Source of the DNA: Neurospora tetraspora
Taxonomy: Eukaryota; Ascomycota; Sordariomycetes; Sordariales; Sordariaceae
Direction: 5' to 3'
Length of the DNA stretch: 64,000 nucleotides
NCBI RefSeq assembly: GCF_033439725.1
Contig: NW_026944387.1
Coordinates: 1,426,001-1,490,000, forward strand
Shown: positions 13,118 to 22,351 of the stretch, in pieces
How the letters are laid out: each line of letters starts with the position of its first letter
How positions within the stretch are numbered: position 1 is the stretch's first letter
Notes under the pieces: generated by a model
Seen by the model: only the letters and a program-made list of their open reading frames with translations
Databases searched by the model: none
What the model was told of the DNA's origin: nothing
Made by a program: the position numbers and the translations under genes

Positions 13118-14677
13118 GGCATTGGCAGATGATGTGGTGATGTGGTGATTTGGTCACATGGAGTCGTGGTCAAATGAAGTGTTGAACGAAACTACAGCGT
13201 GCAAGGCCCAGTTTGTGTGGGATAACCCAAGAGAGAGATACGCAGATGAGAGAAACGACAGCGAGATAGATTCAAGTAAAGAAGCATGTTAATTCATCAA
13301 AGCAAAATACAGGTATCTCGATACCAAATCATTGTTCGAGGTGAAATGTGAAGTCGAGGTTCGTGATCACCACAGCCATTAAAACCCGCCTCATCCCTTA
13401 CTAGCGACATCATACGTTGAATTCATCACCACGAATCTCGAGATCTCAATACAAACCGAGTCCCGTCCTTCTCGGTCAGAAAGAGCCGGGTTTGTGGCAG
13501 TCGTGGCCCACCACCATCCTTTTGCTGTCAACTATTCTTCCAGACTGCGGCGGTGCATCTCTCTCCTTCCTTGCCAACACTCAATCCAGTCGGATAACTC
13601 TACCCCTCGACCTATGCTTCGCCTTGTTGATATACCGACGCGCGTACACGTTATCATTACGGTTCTCAACTTGAGAGATTTCATTTCAAACCGAGCCCCA
13701 TCCTTTTTGGACGGATCGAAGAATCGGGGCTCTGGGTGGCAAGCAAGCGATCCTTCTTCAGTTTCCAAGTTTATTCCGTTCCGTTGGAAGGCGCTCCCAA
13801 GGAGCTCGAGGAAGTCGTAGCCCAGTGGCACCACCAAGTCTTTTGCTGTATTTATTCTAGACTGCACGGCCGCATCGATCCGTCTCCTGGATTGTTCTTC
13901 CTGCAAGCACCTAATCCAGTCGGACAACTCTACCCATTCTTCGCCTTGTTGGTTTAACACCGTCACACGTCCAAGTTATCATCACGGTCTTCGAGGTCTC
14001 ATTTCAAACCGAGGTCCGTGCTTCTCGGACTGAAGGGGCCGAGTTTTGGCAAGCAAGCCAGCCATTGTTCTGTCTCCGTCATTTATTTGTTTTGATGGAA
14101 GACGCCCCCAATTTGTTTGTTGCCCGCCATGCCATTGTTGAACAACGAACAAAGAAACCTCATCACAAAGGGACGGGATGATGACACGACAGTTCCTGCG
14201 GGCCCAATGTGGCACGACTCACTGCTTGGACTGTTGGTGCTGTGCGACGACGGCCAACACGTTGGGAACGAGGCAGGGGTGGGAAAGGGCGCTCTTACTT
14301 TGCCTTGTTGGAACGAGAATTCATTGATTTTTGAAGTGTTTGCCGCCCGTTTGCCCTTTTCTGTTGGCAATCACGACCGACGGTTGTCTTCGGTTCATCC
14401 CCAGTTCAGGCGAAAAGAATTTAATCATCGCCGGCCCCCTCGCCAACTCGTTTGAAACCGAACTGAAGGGTTTTCCCCTCTTAATCATTAACCCATCCAC
14501 CTAGGTTTCTTGCTCCTGTATTTAAACCCCGACCTTCTCAATCACCAGGGGCATTCTTGGCTGCCTCTACTCGTTCGGATATTTTACCAGCCCTCTCACC
14601 AGAGCCCTTCCCCTTCACATCCCCCATGACTTGATTCCTCAAACAATATACCAGCAGAAACCTAAGCTGACATCAAA
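13118..14677. other. Intergenic region downstream of BLM10, promoter of CVNH gene
   Basis: No gene supported. Most of it is made of the diverged tandem repeat listed separately. The last 250 bases hold a TATA-like TATTTAAA at about 14519-14526, and a CA-rich leader leads to the ATG at 14678. Confidence 0.5.
13420..14110. repeat. Three diverged tandem copies of a ~280-300 bp unit
   Basis: Three segments share the same ordered landmarks. The landmark CAAACCGAG occurs near 13452, 13690 and 14006, each followed by a TCGG-containing stretch and a GGCA(G/A)(T/G)C-type motif. CCAGTCGGA(T/C)AACTCTACCC occurs near 13588 and 13917, each followed by CTTCGCCTTGTTG and, some 30 bases on, GTTATCATNACGGT. 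Two copies are nearly complete and the third is partial. Divergence is large with many transitions, consistent with an old duplication. No coding function seen. Confidence 0.6.
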
Positions 14678-15462
14678 ATGCGACTCCAACCACTCCAGCT
14701 CATCGTAGCTATCGGCGCCGGATTTCTGAGCTACGTCCAACTAGTGACAGCAGCAGCAGCAGCGCTACCTGTACAGGCGGAAGTTGGGGCATCTAGCCCT
14801 CAGGCCCTTGTGGCCAGAGGCGGCGGGAGTTCTGTAGAAGGAGGGTACTATAATCTTTGTCATTATTGTAAGTCTCCATTTGAGTTGGCGATGCTTCTTT
14901 CTCCTTTTTCTCTCCCGTTCTTTCACTGAGCGCCGGTACCTACCTACCTACCTACCTTCACAATTTCTTGCCCATCGCATGACACTAACACACCCACCCC
15001 TTCAGACCCCACCGTAGGTGAAATCGAGGGGAAACTTCACATGATCGGACAGTGTGCCTCAAAACAAAGTGACCCCCAAAAAAACACTTGGATGGATCTA
15101 AATCCCTGCTACGCCAACATTGACGGTAGTCTTTTCCCCGTAACCGATGGCAAGGGAGATTTTTTCAAGACCTGTAGGGATTGCCACATTCCTATCGATG
15201 CGGACTTGCCACGGAAGTTGATGAGGTGTACTTGTGAGCGGTATGCGGGGGATAAGGAGGGAAAGGAGACGCAAGTTGATATGGGTGAGTAGAACCTACT
15301 GATTTCTTTCCCCTTTTTCCTTTTCCCATTCGGTGGGAACTTGAAAAAAAAAAAAAAAAAAAAAAAAAAAGAGAGGCGAGTGCTAACGATGAGGCAGACC
15401 AGCATGTTCACGTGTTTGAAGATAAACTTGGTTGTCCCGGGGCTGAGGGTTTCATAGCCTAA
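14678..15462 (+). CDS. Secreted cyanovirin-N-homology-like protein
   Basis: Three exons, 14678-14867, 15006-15284 and 15398-15462, giving 177 residues in one frame. Both introns have clear sites: GTAAGT with CTTCAG, and GTGAGT with GCTAAC and GGCAG. The N-terminus is a signal peptide (hydrophobic to about residue 28, ending in an Ala-rich run). The mature part shows Cys pairs and a lectin-like layout: MIGQCASKQSD, WMDLNPCYANIDGSLFPV, CRDCHI, RCTCERY and, after the last intron, a DQHVHVFEDKLGC ending. This resembles the CVNH fold of ascomycete carbohydrate-binding proteins (LxxCxxNxDGxL pattern). The ligand is unknown. The second intron contains a run of about 28 A. Family assignment rests on this pattern only. 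Confidence 0.6.
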
Positions 15463-16142
15463 GAGCTTGATAGCCATATATAAACCATCCATCTGGCAAG
15501 GTTTGACAACCTTGTTCACTTGTATGCTTTTGCTTGCATGAGGGCATGGCTCAGTTGGCGGGATGGTCCAAATGACCGCCATGACAGAGGGAAGGTTTTT
15601 CTATGAATAGAACCCGGATGGGATTTTTTACTCCAGTACATACCCCCATGAGTGGATGAAATTGAAGTAGCAACGACAAAGAGGAGGTGGGAGACGGATA
15701 AAGAAAAAAACAAAGGTTAAGGTAATCTTGGTTGGGAAGCTGCTATCCATCACCACCTCCCTCCTTCAAAGAGCCAAACCACTCCCGAGCCACAACCCCT
15801 CCTCGGAGTTCCATTACCTCTCTTTCAAAATGCCAACATTCCTAAGAGTCTTTTCCCTCAACATTCTTCCATGTCCTAATCCTCCACAAAAATCTTCTCG
15901 CCATCTTGGTGTGGTCGGTAGATAGGTATACCTGACATTTCCGGATCCCAGTTTCCGGAGCTAATACCAGCGGTAGCCATAACAGAACGTTGGATAGTGG
16001 AATCAGGTAAGCCCCAGAAATGTATGGATATATAATAGGTCTACAGTCTGCAGGAGAAAATGTGTCAGCACCAGGCCCAACTGGTCGCGGTTGTGAATAG
16101 AAATGTTGGCTCACCTTGTAAAGCTCTTGGGACCTGCAGCTT
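15463..16142. other. Convergent intergenic region with a possible spliced 3' extension
   Basis: This lies between the convergent CVNH gene and the minus-strand TLKEQ gene. On the minus strand a textbook intron (donor GTGAGC at 16114, CTGAC branch, CTGCAG acceptor at 16048) lies 28 bases beyond the TLKEQ stop, and the joined frame stays open to 15842. It is either a 3'UTR intron or a stop-loss extension. Nothing else was recognised. Confidence 0.45.
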
Positions 16143-17447
16143 CTAATTGCGCTTTAAGCGCTTGTTGCCGCGGCTAGTATAGTCCGATTGAGGACGACCT
16201 GACAGCTCGTTCCTGGACTTCTCTGGCACATCTTCCTCCTCTGACAAGTCCTCCTCCCGTGACCTCTTCTTCCTCAAGGGAGCCTTCTCGGTAGCCGTAG
16301 AAGAGGATGTAGCAGTCGCTTTGGTGGCACCATTGGAAGCAGTTCCCGTAGCAGTCTTGATGGCTCTTGTCTTGGACGATGAGGCGGCATTCTTGGCGGC
16401 GGCAAGTCTCATTTGTTCTTTTAGGGTGTACGAGCCGGAGGTCCTCGGTGCTGGTGTGGCCTTCTTCTGGGGACTTTCTCGAAGTGCAACCTCGGCCTCT
16501 TCCCGCTCGAACTTTGCTAGTGCCTTTCTCCACGCCGACTGATGGGAAATAGGCGCTTCCGAACCCCCAGAACTGCCCCTGGAAGATGACCCGGTAGAGG
16601 CATTGGTAGCTGTCCGAGAAGAAGGGCTCACACTTGTGCGAGAGCCGACTGAAGAAGGGGAAGCGGAAGCTTTTGTTGAAGTCGATGCACTAGAGTAGTA
16701 GCGCTGAACAGCTTGCTCCGTGGGCGACTTCGCAGCAACGTTCCTGTTGGTAGAAGCCTCACGAAGAACCGGGGCAGCGACCTTTCCTCTGGCAGCATAC
16801 AGCGCCATTTGCTCCTTGAGCGTAAGCGCCTTCCTGGTGACTGGCGGTGAAATGGTGATGTCGCTCTTGGGTGATGTTGACGAAGTAGAGGAGCCGCGCT
16901 TAGCAGAGGGCTCAGTGGGTGACTTTGCTGTAGTCTTGGAAGCAACCTGACGAGTAACCGGGGCAACTACTTTCTGTCTCGCAGTATAGAGTGCCCGCTG
17001 CTCCTTCAACGTCAAGGCCTTCTTGACAATTGGCGACGTAATGGTAGAAGCGCCCTTTGAAGATGGTTTGGTAGAAGTCTTTGCGGCAAACTTGGAAGAG
17101 GGCCGAACATTCTCCTTCATGGCAGCCTTGGGAGCATAGTAGGCTGGGGTTTTTCCGCGTGCCTTGGGTGTGGACCTTGTAGAATTCTTGCTGGCGGGCT
17201 TCGAAATAGTCGAGGTGATGGTGTATATTTTAGGAGTCGACTGGGCCTTCCCTTTCGCAACATTAAGTTCCCGCTGCTCCTTCAGAGTAAGGACCTTCTT
17301 CTTGACTGGCGGGGAAACGGAAGAAGTGAGCTGGGAAGGTTGCGCGGTAACATTCATGTTGGCAAGCTTGGAAGAGGTCTGAGGATTGTCCATGATTGCA
17401 GTCTTGAGAACAAATCCAGTAGGAGCGGGTGTAGGATCCCTGGACAT
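16143..17447 (-). CDS. Ser/Thr/Lys-rich protein with four TLKEQ motifs
   Basis: An open frame of 434 codons from ATG 17447 (MSRDPTPAPTG) to a TAG at 16143. I do not recognise a known family. The sequence is low in complexity, rich in Ser, Thr, Lys and Ala, and carries four copies of a short motif of the form (K)xLTLKEQxxLxxAxxK: near 17285 (VLTLKEQRELNVAKGKAQ), 17010 (ALTLKEQRALYTARQK), 16825 (ALTLKEQMALYAARGK) and 16420 (YTLKEQMRLAAAKNA). The C-terminus is basic (KKRSREEDLSEEED, then KRLKRN), suggesting a nuclear protein. The open frame continues 5' beyond the ATG through a TAG-ending intron-like acceptor (GCTAAC then CTAG at 17508), so it may be the 3' part of the gene that begins at 20534; the only matching donor (GTTCGG, 17568) is weak. 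Confidence 0.5.
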   Translation of the reverse strand: MSRDPTPAPTGFVLKTAIMDNPQTSSKLANMNVTAQPSQLTSSVSPPVKKKVLTLKEQRELNVAKGKAQSTPKIYTITSTISKPASKNSTRSTPKARGKTPAYYAPKAAMKENVRPSSKFAAKTSTKPSSKGASTITSPIVKKALTLKEQRALYTARQKVVAPVTRQVASKTTAKSPTEPSAKRGSSTSSTSPKSDITISPPVTRKALTLKEQMALYAARGKVAAPVLREASTNRNVAAKSPTEQAVQRYYSSASTSTKASASPSSVGSRTSVSPSSRTATNASTGSSSRGSSGGSEAPISHQSAWRKALAKFEREEAEVALRESPQKKATPAPRTSGSYTLKEQMRLAAAKNAASSSKTRAIKTATGTASNGATKATATSSSTATEKAPLRKKRSREEDLSEEEDVPEKSRNELSGRPQSDYTSRGNKRLKRN

Positions 17448-17628
17448 AGACCGAGTTACACGCCTGTTGTCGGGGTGGGAAGTGATAGAGTCTAGTTTTG
17501 AATAAGTTAGCGGTAGTCTTCTTGGAATTTTTGTCGGTAGATTCAGCCGAACCCTTGGTTGAGGCCCTGGATGATGATCTGAGTATGCCTCTGTAAGGAG
17601 CTGTCTGCGCAGCTTTGTGAGAGCGCTC

Positions 17629-20534
17629 TCATGAAGAGTTGATATCGGTCGTAAGTGTGACGGGTTTGGCCTTGGATGAAGACCTTGTTGGGACCTTCTT
17701 GGGCGCAGTCTTTGTGCGGGGTGCCTTCTTGGTAGTTGTCGAAGTATTGGTAGCTTTCTTCTTCTCGGAGATGTCGTCAAGATTGTCTTGGTCGATGTCG
17801 TGGAGATTTGGTTGAATTTGGGAAGAAGATTTAAGGTCGGAGTCGCTGATGGTTGTACTCGAATTTATTTCCTCGGGAATTGCATCCTGGTGAACAGTAG
17901 CCTTGTGAATAGAATGCCGGTGAACAGTATCCTTGTGAATAGAATTCTGGTGAATATGATCTAGGTGAATTGTGTCCAGGTTGCTTTCATCCGATCTCTG
18001 TCTCTTGGCAGGACGGGCGCTGGTAGTCGCGCTCATATTGTTCTTCTGCTCAGAATTGCCGTCGGCAATCTTCAGGTTCTCGTCGTCTGATCTTTTTCTC
18101 TTGCCAGTCGCCTTGACGGCAGTGGCAGGTTCTATAGTAGACGTAATAGCTTTGGTAACTTTTGACCTAGCCCTCGTTGTTTTCGTTTCCGACACATTGT
18201 CTAGGGCCCCTGTGACTTCCGATTTCTCCTTCTCAGTCGGGGCTTTGGTGGTCTCTGTAAGATAATCTGCCATTTGCAGCAGCTCATGAGAGAAAGATGA
18301 TTGAGTGCCTGAGCCGCTGGTGGTAGCGGTCGGTTCTATTTGCATGAGGAATCTCTCCTGGATGCTTTCGTGGCCTACTTTCTTCCTCTTGGTCCGATGG
18401 CCGCTGATAATCGAGGCCAATGTCTTCTGCTCGTAATTTGGGTTGTCAATGCTCTCATCGTTTGCCACGTTTCTTTTGCGAGTGGCCTTGGTGACAGTGG
18501 CAGTTTCTATAGTAGGTGCGGCAGTCTTGGTGATAGCTTGTGAACTAGAGTTCGTTGTCTTGTTTTCGGATATATAGTCTTGGGCCCTTTCATCGTGCTA
18601 TTTCCCTTTATCGGCAGGAGCCTTATCGGTGGCATTGGGAGGATAACCTCCCACTGGCAACGGATCAATACTGGAAGTGGATCTGGGGCCGGAGCTGCTG
18701 GTAATAGCTCTCGGTCCCTTCTGCTCGGAAACGTCCTGAGTCCTTTCGTCGTCTACCCTTTGCCTCTTGGAAAGACGGCGGCTCTGGATGCCAATCGCTT
18801 TTCCCTGCTCAAAAATTTCTTCATAGTCGCTCTGGTCGGCTGATCTCTTTCTCTTGGTTGGGGCCTTGATGACAGTCTCCGTGATAGATGGACCAGGCTT
18901 GGATGGAAACCTAGCGTGAGCCACGATGGCAGCCAATGATGGGGAAGGACGGGCTTTTGGCATGGTAGCAGGCGACTCAGGAATTGGAGAAAGCACAGGA
19001 TAGAAAGGTCTCGCATAATTGCCGCGGGCGCTGGTATTCGCGTCGTCTTGCTCCAATGAACTTCCGGCTGTTTCATCGGTCTGGATGTCGACATGCGGAT
19101 GCTGCACCGTATGGTCAGAGAATTTGGTCAATACAATGATTGACTCTTCGGCACTCACATTTTCATCTTCGAAGTCACTAGCATCCAGATCATTCTCCTC
19201 GTCGTCGGTAAATAGGCCATCCAGGCTATCGGACTCTCCAGTGAACACGATCTCCGTTCCGGCATGATGTTCATTTGCTGTGTAGTCTGATGATTGACCG
19301 GCTGGTGTCACTGGGTACTCTGCAGGAGCATCAAGGAGCTCCTCCCCTTCAACGTCCTCCAAATCTTCAGGGTCGATTGATTTTCCGGCATCAGCAAACT
19401 CTTCTTCAAGATCAAAGGAATCAAGGGTAACATCCTCAATGTCAGTGACAAGGTCGTTGTCATCATAGTAGGATTCAGGAATTGTCTTCATGCCAACTTG
19501 CGGCCTTTCATGCTGCACAGCATCATCTTCACTGTCACGGACCAAAGTGAGCTCGTCTGCATCATCATCATTATCATCATGCAAGGCGTCCATGTCGTCA
19601 ACTCCGCCGCCAATCTGGAGGTTGGCGTCAGCGGGGATCTCTCCGTAGCAGTTAATGTGGTTCACATTGTCGACCTCATCCTGTTCTACAGACAGGACCA
19701 CGCTCAATTCGCAGCCCTCGGCGTTCTCAGCCTCAAAAACCTCCATGTCGACATCCTCCGTGTATTCGTTGTTGTCGACGTCAATCATGCCGTCATGCTC
19801 TTCATCCTCTTTGTGATATTTGGCATTAGGGTCGGCATCGGCGCTGACCTTCCTCGGTCTTCCACGTGGGCGCGGGGGCTCGGCGGGCTGCACAGGGGCG
19901 GGCTGCACAGGGGCACGAATCTGGAAAGTCAACGCGACATCAGGATTGATCCTGTAACGGAATTGGCTGGTGGTTTTGGTCATCCAGAGCAACCATTCCT
20001 GGGGCACACCTATAGGTTGGGGAAACAAATGATTAGTAGCTGCTCCCTGGGCTTGACATGTTTCCAAAGACGTAGGCAAAGATGAGATGGTTACTTACTC
20101 AGTCTCATAGAGTCAGCAGGGAAATTCTAGTTCTCCGCTGTAACTGCCTCTGTGACCTCGTCATGGATAATGCTGAGGACCTCAGTGTGCTTGCGGTCGA
20201 TCCAAGAGTAACCCTTGATCTGGAAGCGCCAGGTTCCTGCGGCGGGAAGTCCGAAACCGTACATGTCCATGACCAGGTAGACTCTGTCCTCAGGTCTATA
20301 GCATGGTGAAAGGCCGAATCGGTATCGTTCGACTTCGCGTTTGATAATCTGGATATCCCCTGTGGTTGTCACTGCGGTCACTTCAAGCTTTATGTCGTTC
20401 TCGTAGTGGGCGAATGGTCTGGGCAGCAGGATCGCTATGGGGGGGAAGGGGCTGTTGATGAGAACTCGGTCAAGGAAGGGGATCGCAAGGTCGGCATTGG
20501 GAGGAATGTTGTTCGGTTGGGGTCGGGTCGACAT
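17629..20534 (-). CDS. Repeat-rich nuclear-type protein with two in-frame UAG codons
   Basis: Exon 1 is 20534-20099 and exon 2 is 20009-17629, joined by an 89-bp intron with a GTAAGT donor, CTAAT branch and CTATAG acceptor; the frame matches exactly. Within this frame UAG occurs at 20127-20129 (28 bases before the donor) and at 18598-18600, and the frame closes with TGA at 17629. Residues 1-135 look like a compact beta-rich domain (YLVMDMYGFGLPAAGTWRFQ), perhaps velvet-like, but that is a guess. The rest is acidic and then basic, with several KRKRS or KRQR nuclear-localisation-type clusters within diverged repeats (KAxxKRKRSxD...EQ), a GRPRK AT-hook-like motif near 19860 and a six-fold HxxxI pentapeptide repeat. 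It is either a gene whose UAG codons are recoded or a host gene in early decay. The three open blocks read as one protein across the UAGs because repeats of the same type lie on both sides. Confidence 0.5.
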
Positions 20535-22351
20535 GATGAAGAGAAGTTGTTGATGATAGTTGTTAGTGATGATGATAAGTGACGATGTTTGTCGGAGACC
20601 GATGGTGTAAGAGGGAAGAATTGTGGTCCGGTTGAGAAAGGGATACCTCCATTAAATATGCGCTATTCGGGACAATATTGCGACAGGTGAAGGCGACCTT
20701 GGAAGCCGAAATTTGGTGAACAGAGGTTCAGGTTTACATTTGAACAGGTGAAGGCACGCAAAGTCCTATCGATATGAAACCTTGGAGCCAATATGTCAGG
20801 TGAAAAGAGGTTGGAGTCCAGGTTCTAGCTCAGGTTCCAACTTCACTTCACCTAGACACCATGTGGCCGGGGATATGGTGTGCCTTGGAGTCCATGGTCA
20901 CGTTTGGAAGGGTCCAGACAAGTTGCCCATTGGTTGCTATCGGTTACTTCAAGGTTCGTTCCGCAGCTTTCCTTGTTCATAGGCTTGTTTATAGGCTTTC
21001 ATGATCGAAGGGCAACCACAAGATTTTGCCGGTGGCGTTGATCGCTAGATGTACCGTTCATTAGCGTCTTCTGATTATGAAGAGAGTCTTTCGAGTACTT
21101 AGCTTCCCGGTGTGCGCTGAGTGGTTGTCGGGTGTGTGACGATGGAGAGAAGCAAGGGCATATACATAGATAATCCTTCACCAGGTATGGAAATATGCAA
21201 AACAGTCTGGGTCGTCAAGGGGAAAGAAAGTGCTCTGAAAAGACAGGGGCAGTGAGCATCGAGAGGTCGTCGGACAATATGCCCCAAGGAACGGAGAGCA
21301 ACGATGTGTTTATATTGACTGCCAAAGGACCTGTCAAACCATCAGTTTCCAGCTGAGGCCACTTTTTGCATCTCTTGGATGCTGATTGACATGATCGGTT
21401 CGATAAGCTGTGATTGGGTAGCAAGCGGCTGTTTGATGGTCAACACAGTGCACAATCTTTTGACACTCACGGTACGCGGAATGGCCTTCATTTCCCATAT
21501 GATGGTCGAAGGTCTAAACAATCCTCGTTGAAGACCTTGTTGCTTACCATGGCGTGTCGCCAGCGTCGGGTGTGGTCGTCGTGTTCTTGTTTCGTGGTAA
21601 TTTCTTCTCGGGCAGACAGAGCAGTTGCAGTTGCTTCGCTTGCAGTGAATCCCGTCAAGTGCGGTACGCAGCGCGTTGTGCTACAAAATATTTGGGACGC
21701 TAACACAACGGAGATGAGAGCAACTGTGACACTCACCAACATCAACATCAAAAAAATGTAGAGAGACCTGGAAAATAACCTCAAACTTCAATTGCTCTCT
21801 TTACAGGTCTACTAAACGTGCTTGTACAGTCCATTTCCAATCCAGCGATACAATATGGGTTGTTGTTGCTAAGACCCCTAACCGTTCATCGAAATGATTG
21901 CATTATTTGGGAGATCCCAGCGGTCGACAGTGACACAGCCCCACTTTTCTAGGAGGTGGTTCGTTTGGTTTGTGATCTGGGAAATCCACAGAGCACGGGA
22001 ACACGCGTTGCTCTGTATCGGACGGGAGCTCCCACCTGTAAAGTCCACATTGTGGAGAGCTCGAGCACTCACTGCGTCAACATCCCGTCTTCCTGCAGGA
22101 AAGACTCCAGCCAGTTTTACCGTCCCCCGCCCTCCGAGTCCTCTTGACTCGAGTCACTTTCCCCTACAGTACACGGCAGTGATAGCCGTCCACAACGCGA
22201 CCTTGCTTTGCGCGCTCTATTTTGCCCCTCGTCCCTTCTAATATTGTCGTTTTCTTCATCTCATTCTCATATTCACGCGTGTATATTCCAGAAACTTGGG
22301 ACACAGTTGCCGACTGGACCACGCGAGTGGAGGCGCTGGAGAGGCTTCACG
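20535..22351. other. Divergent intergenic region
   Basis: This lies between two divergently transcribed genes. No gene supported. Three AGGTGAA-containing words recur between 20685 and 20810, and a further stretch reads like a 5' leader from 22240. The open frame continues upstream of ATG 22352 without another ATG in frame. Confidence 0.45.

Noticed and set aside
17508-17568. 61-bp intron joining the 20.5-kb gene to the TLKEQ frame
   Set aside because: The branch site and acceptor are good and the phase fits, but the donor (GTTCGG) is weak and a UGA lies upstream at 17629; kept only as a possibility in the gene notes.
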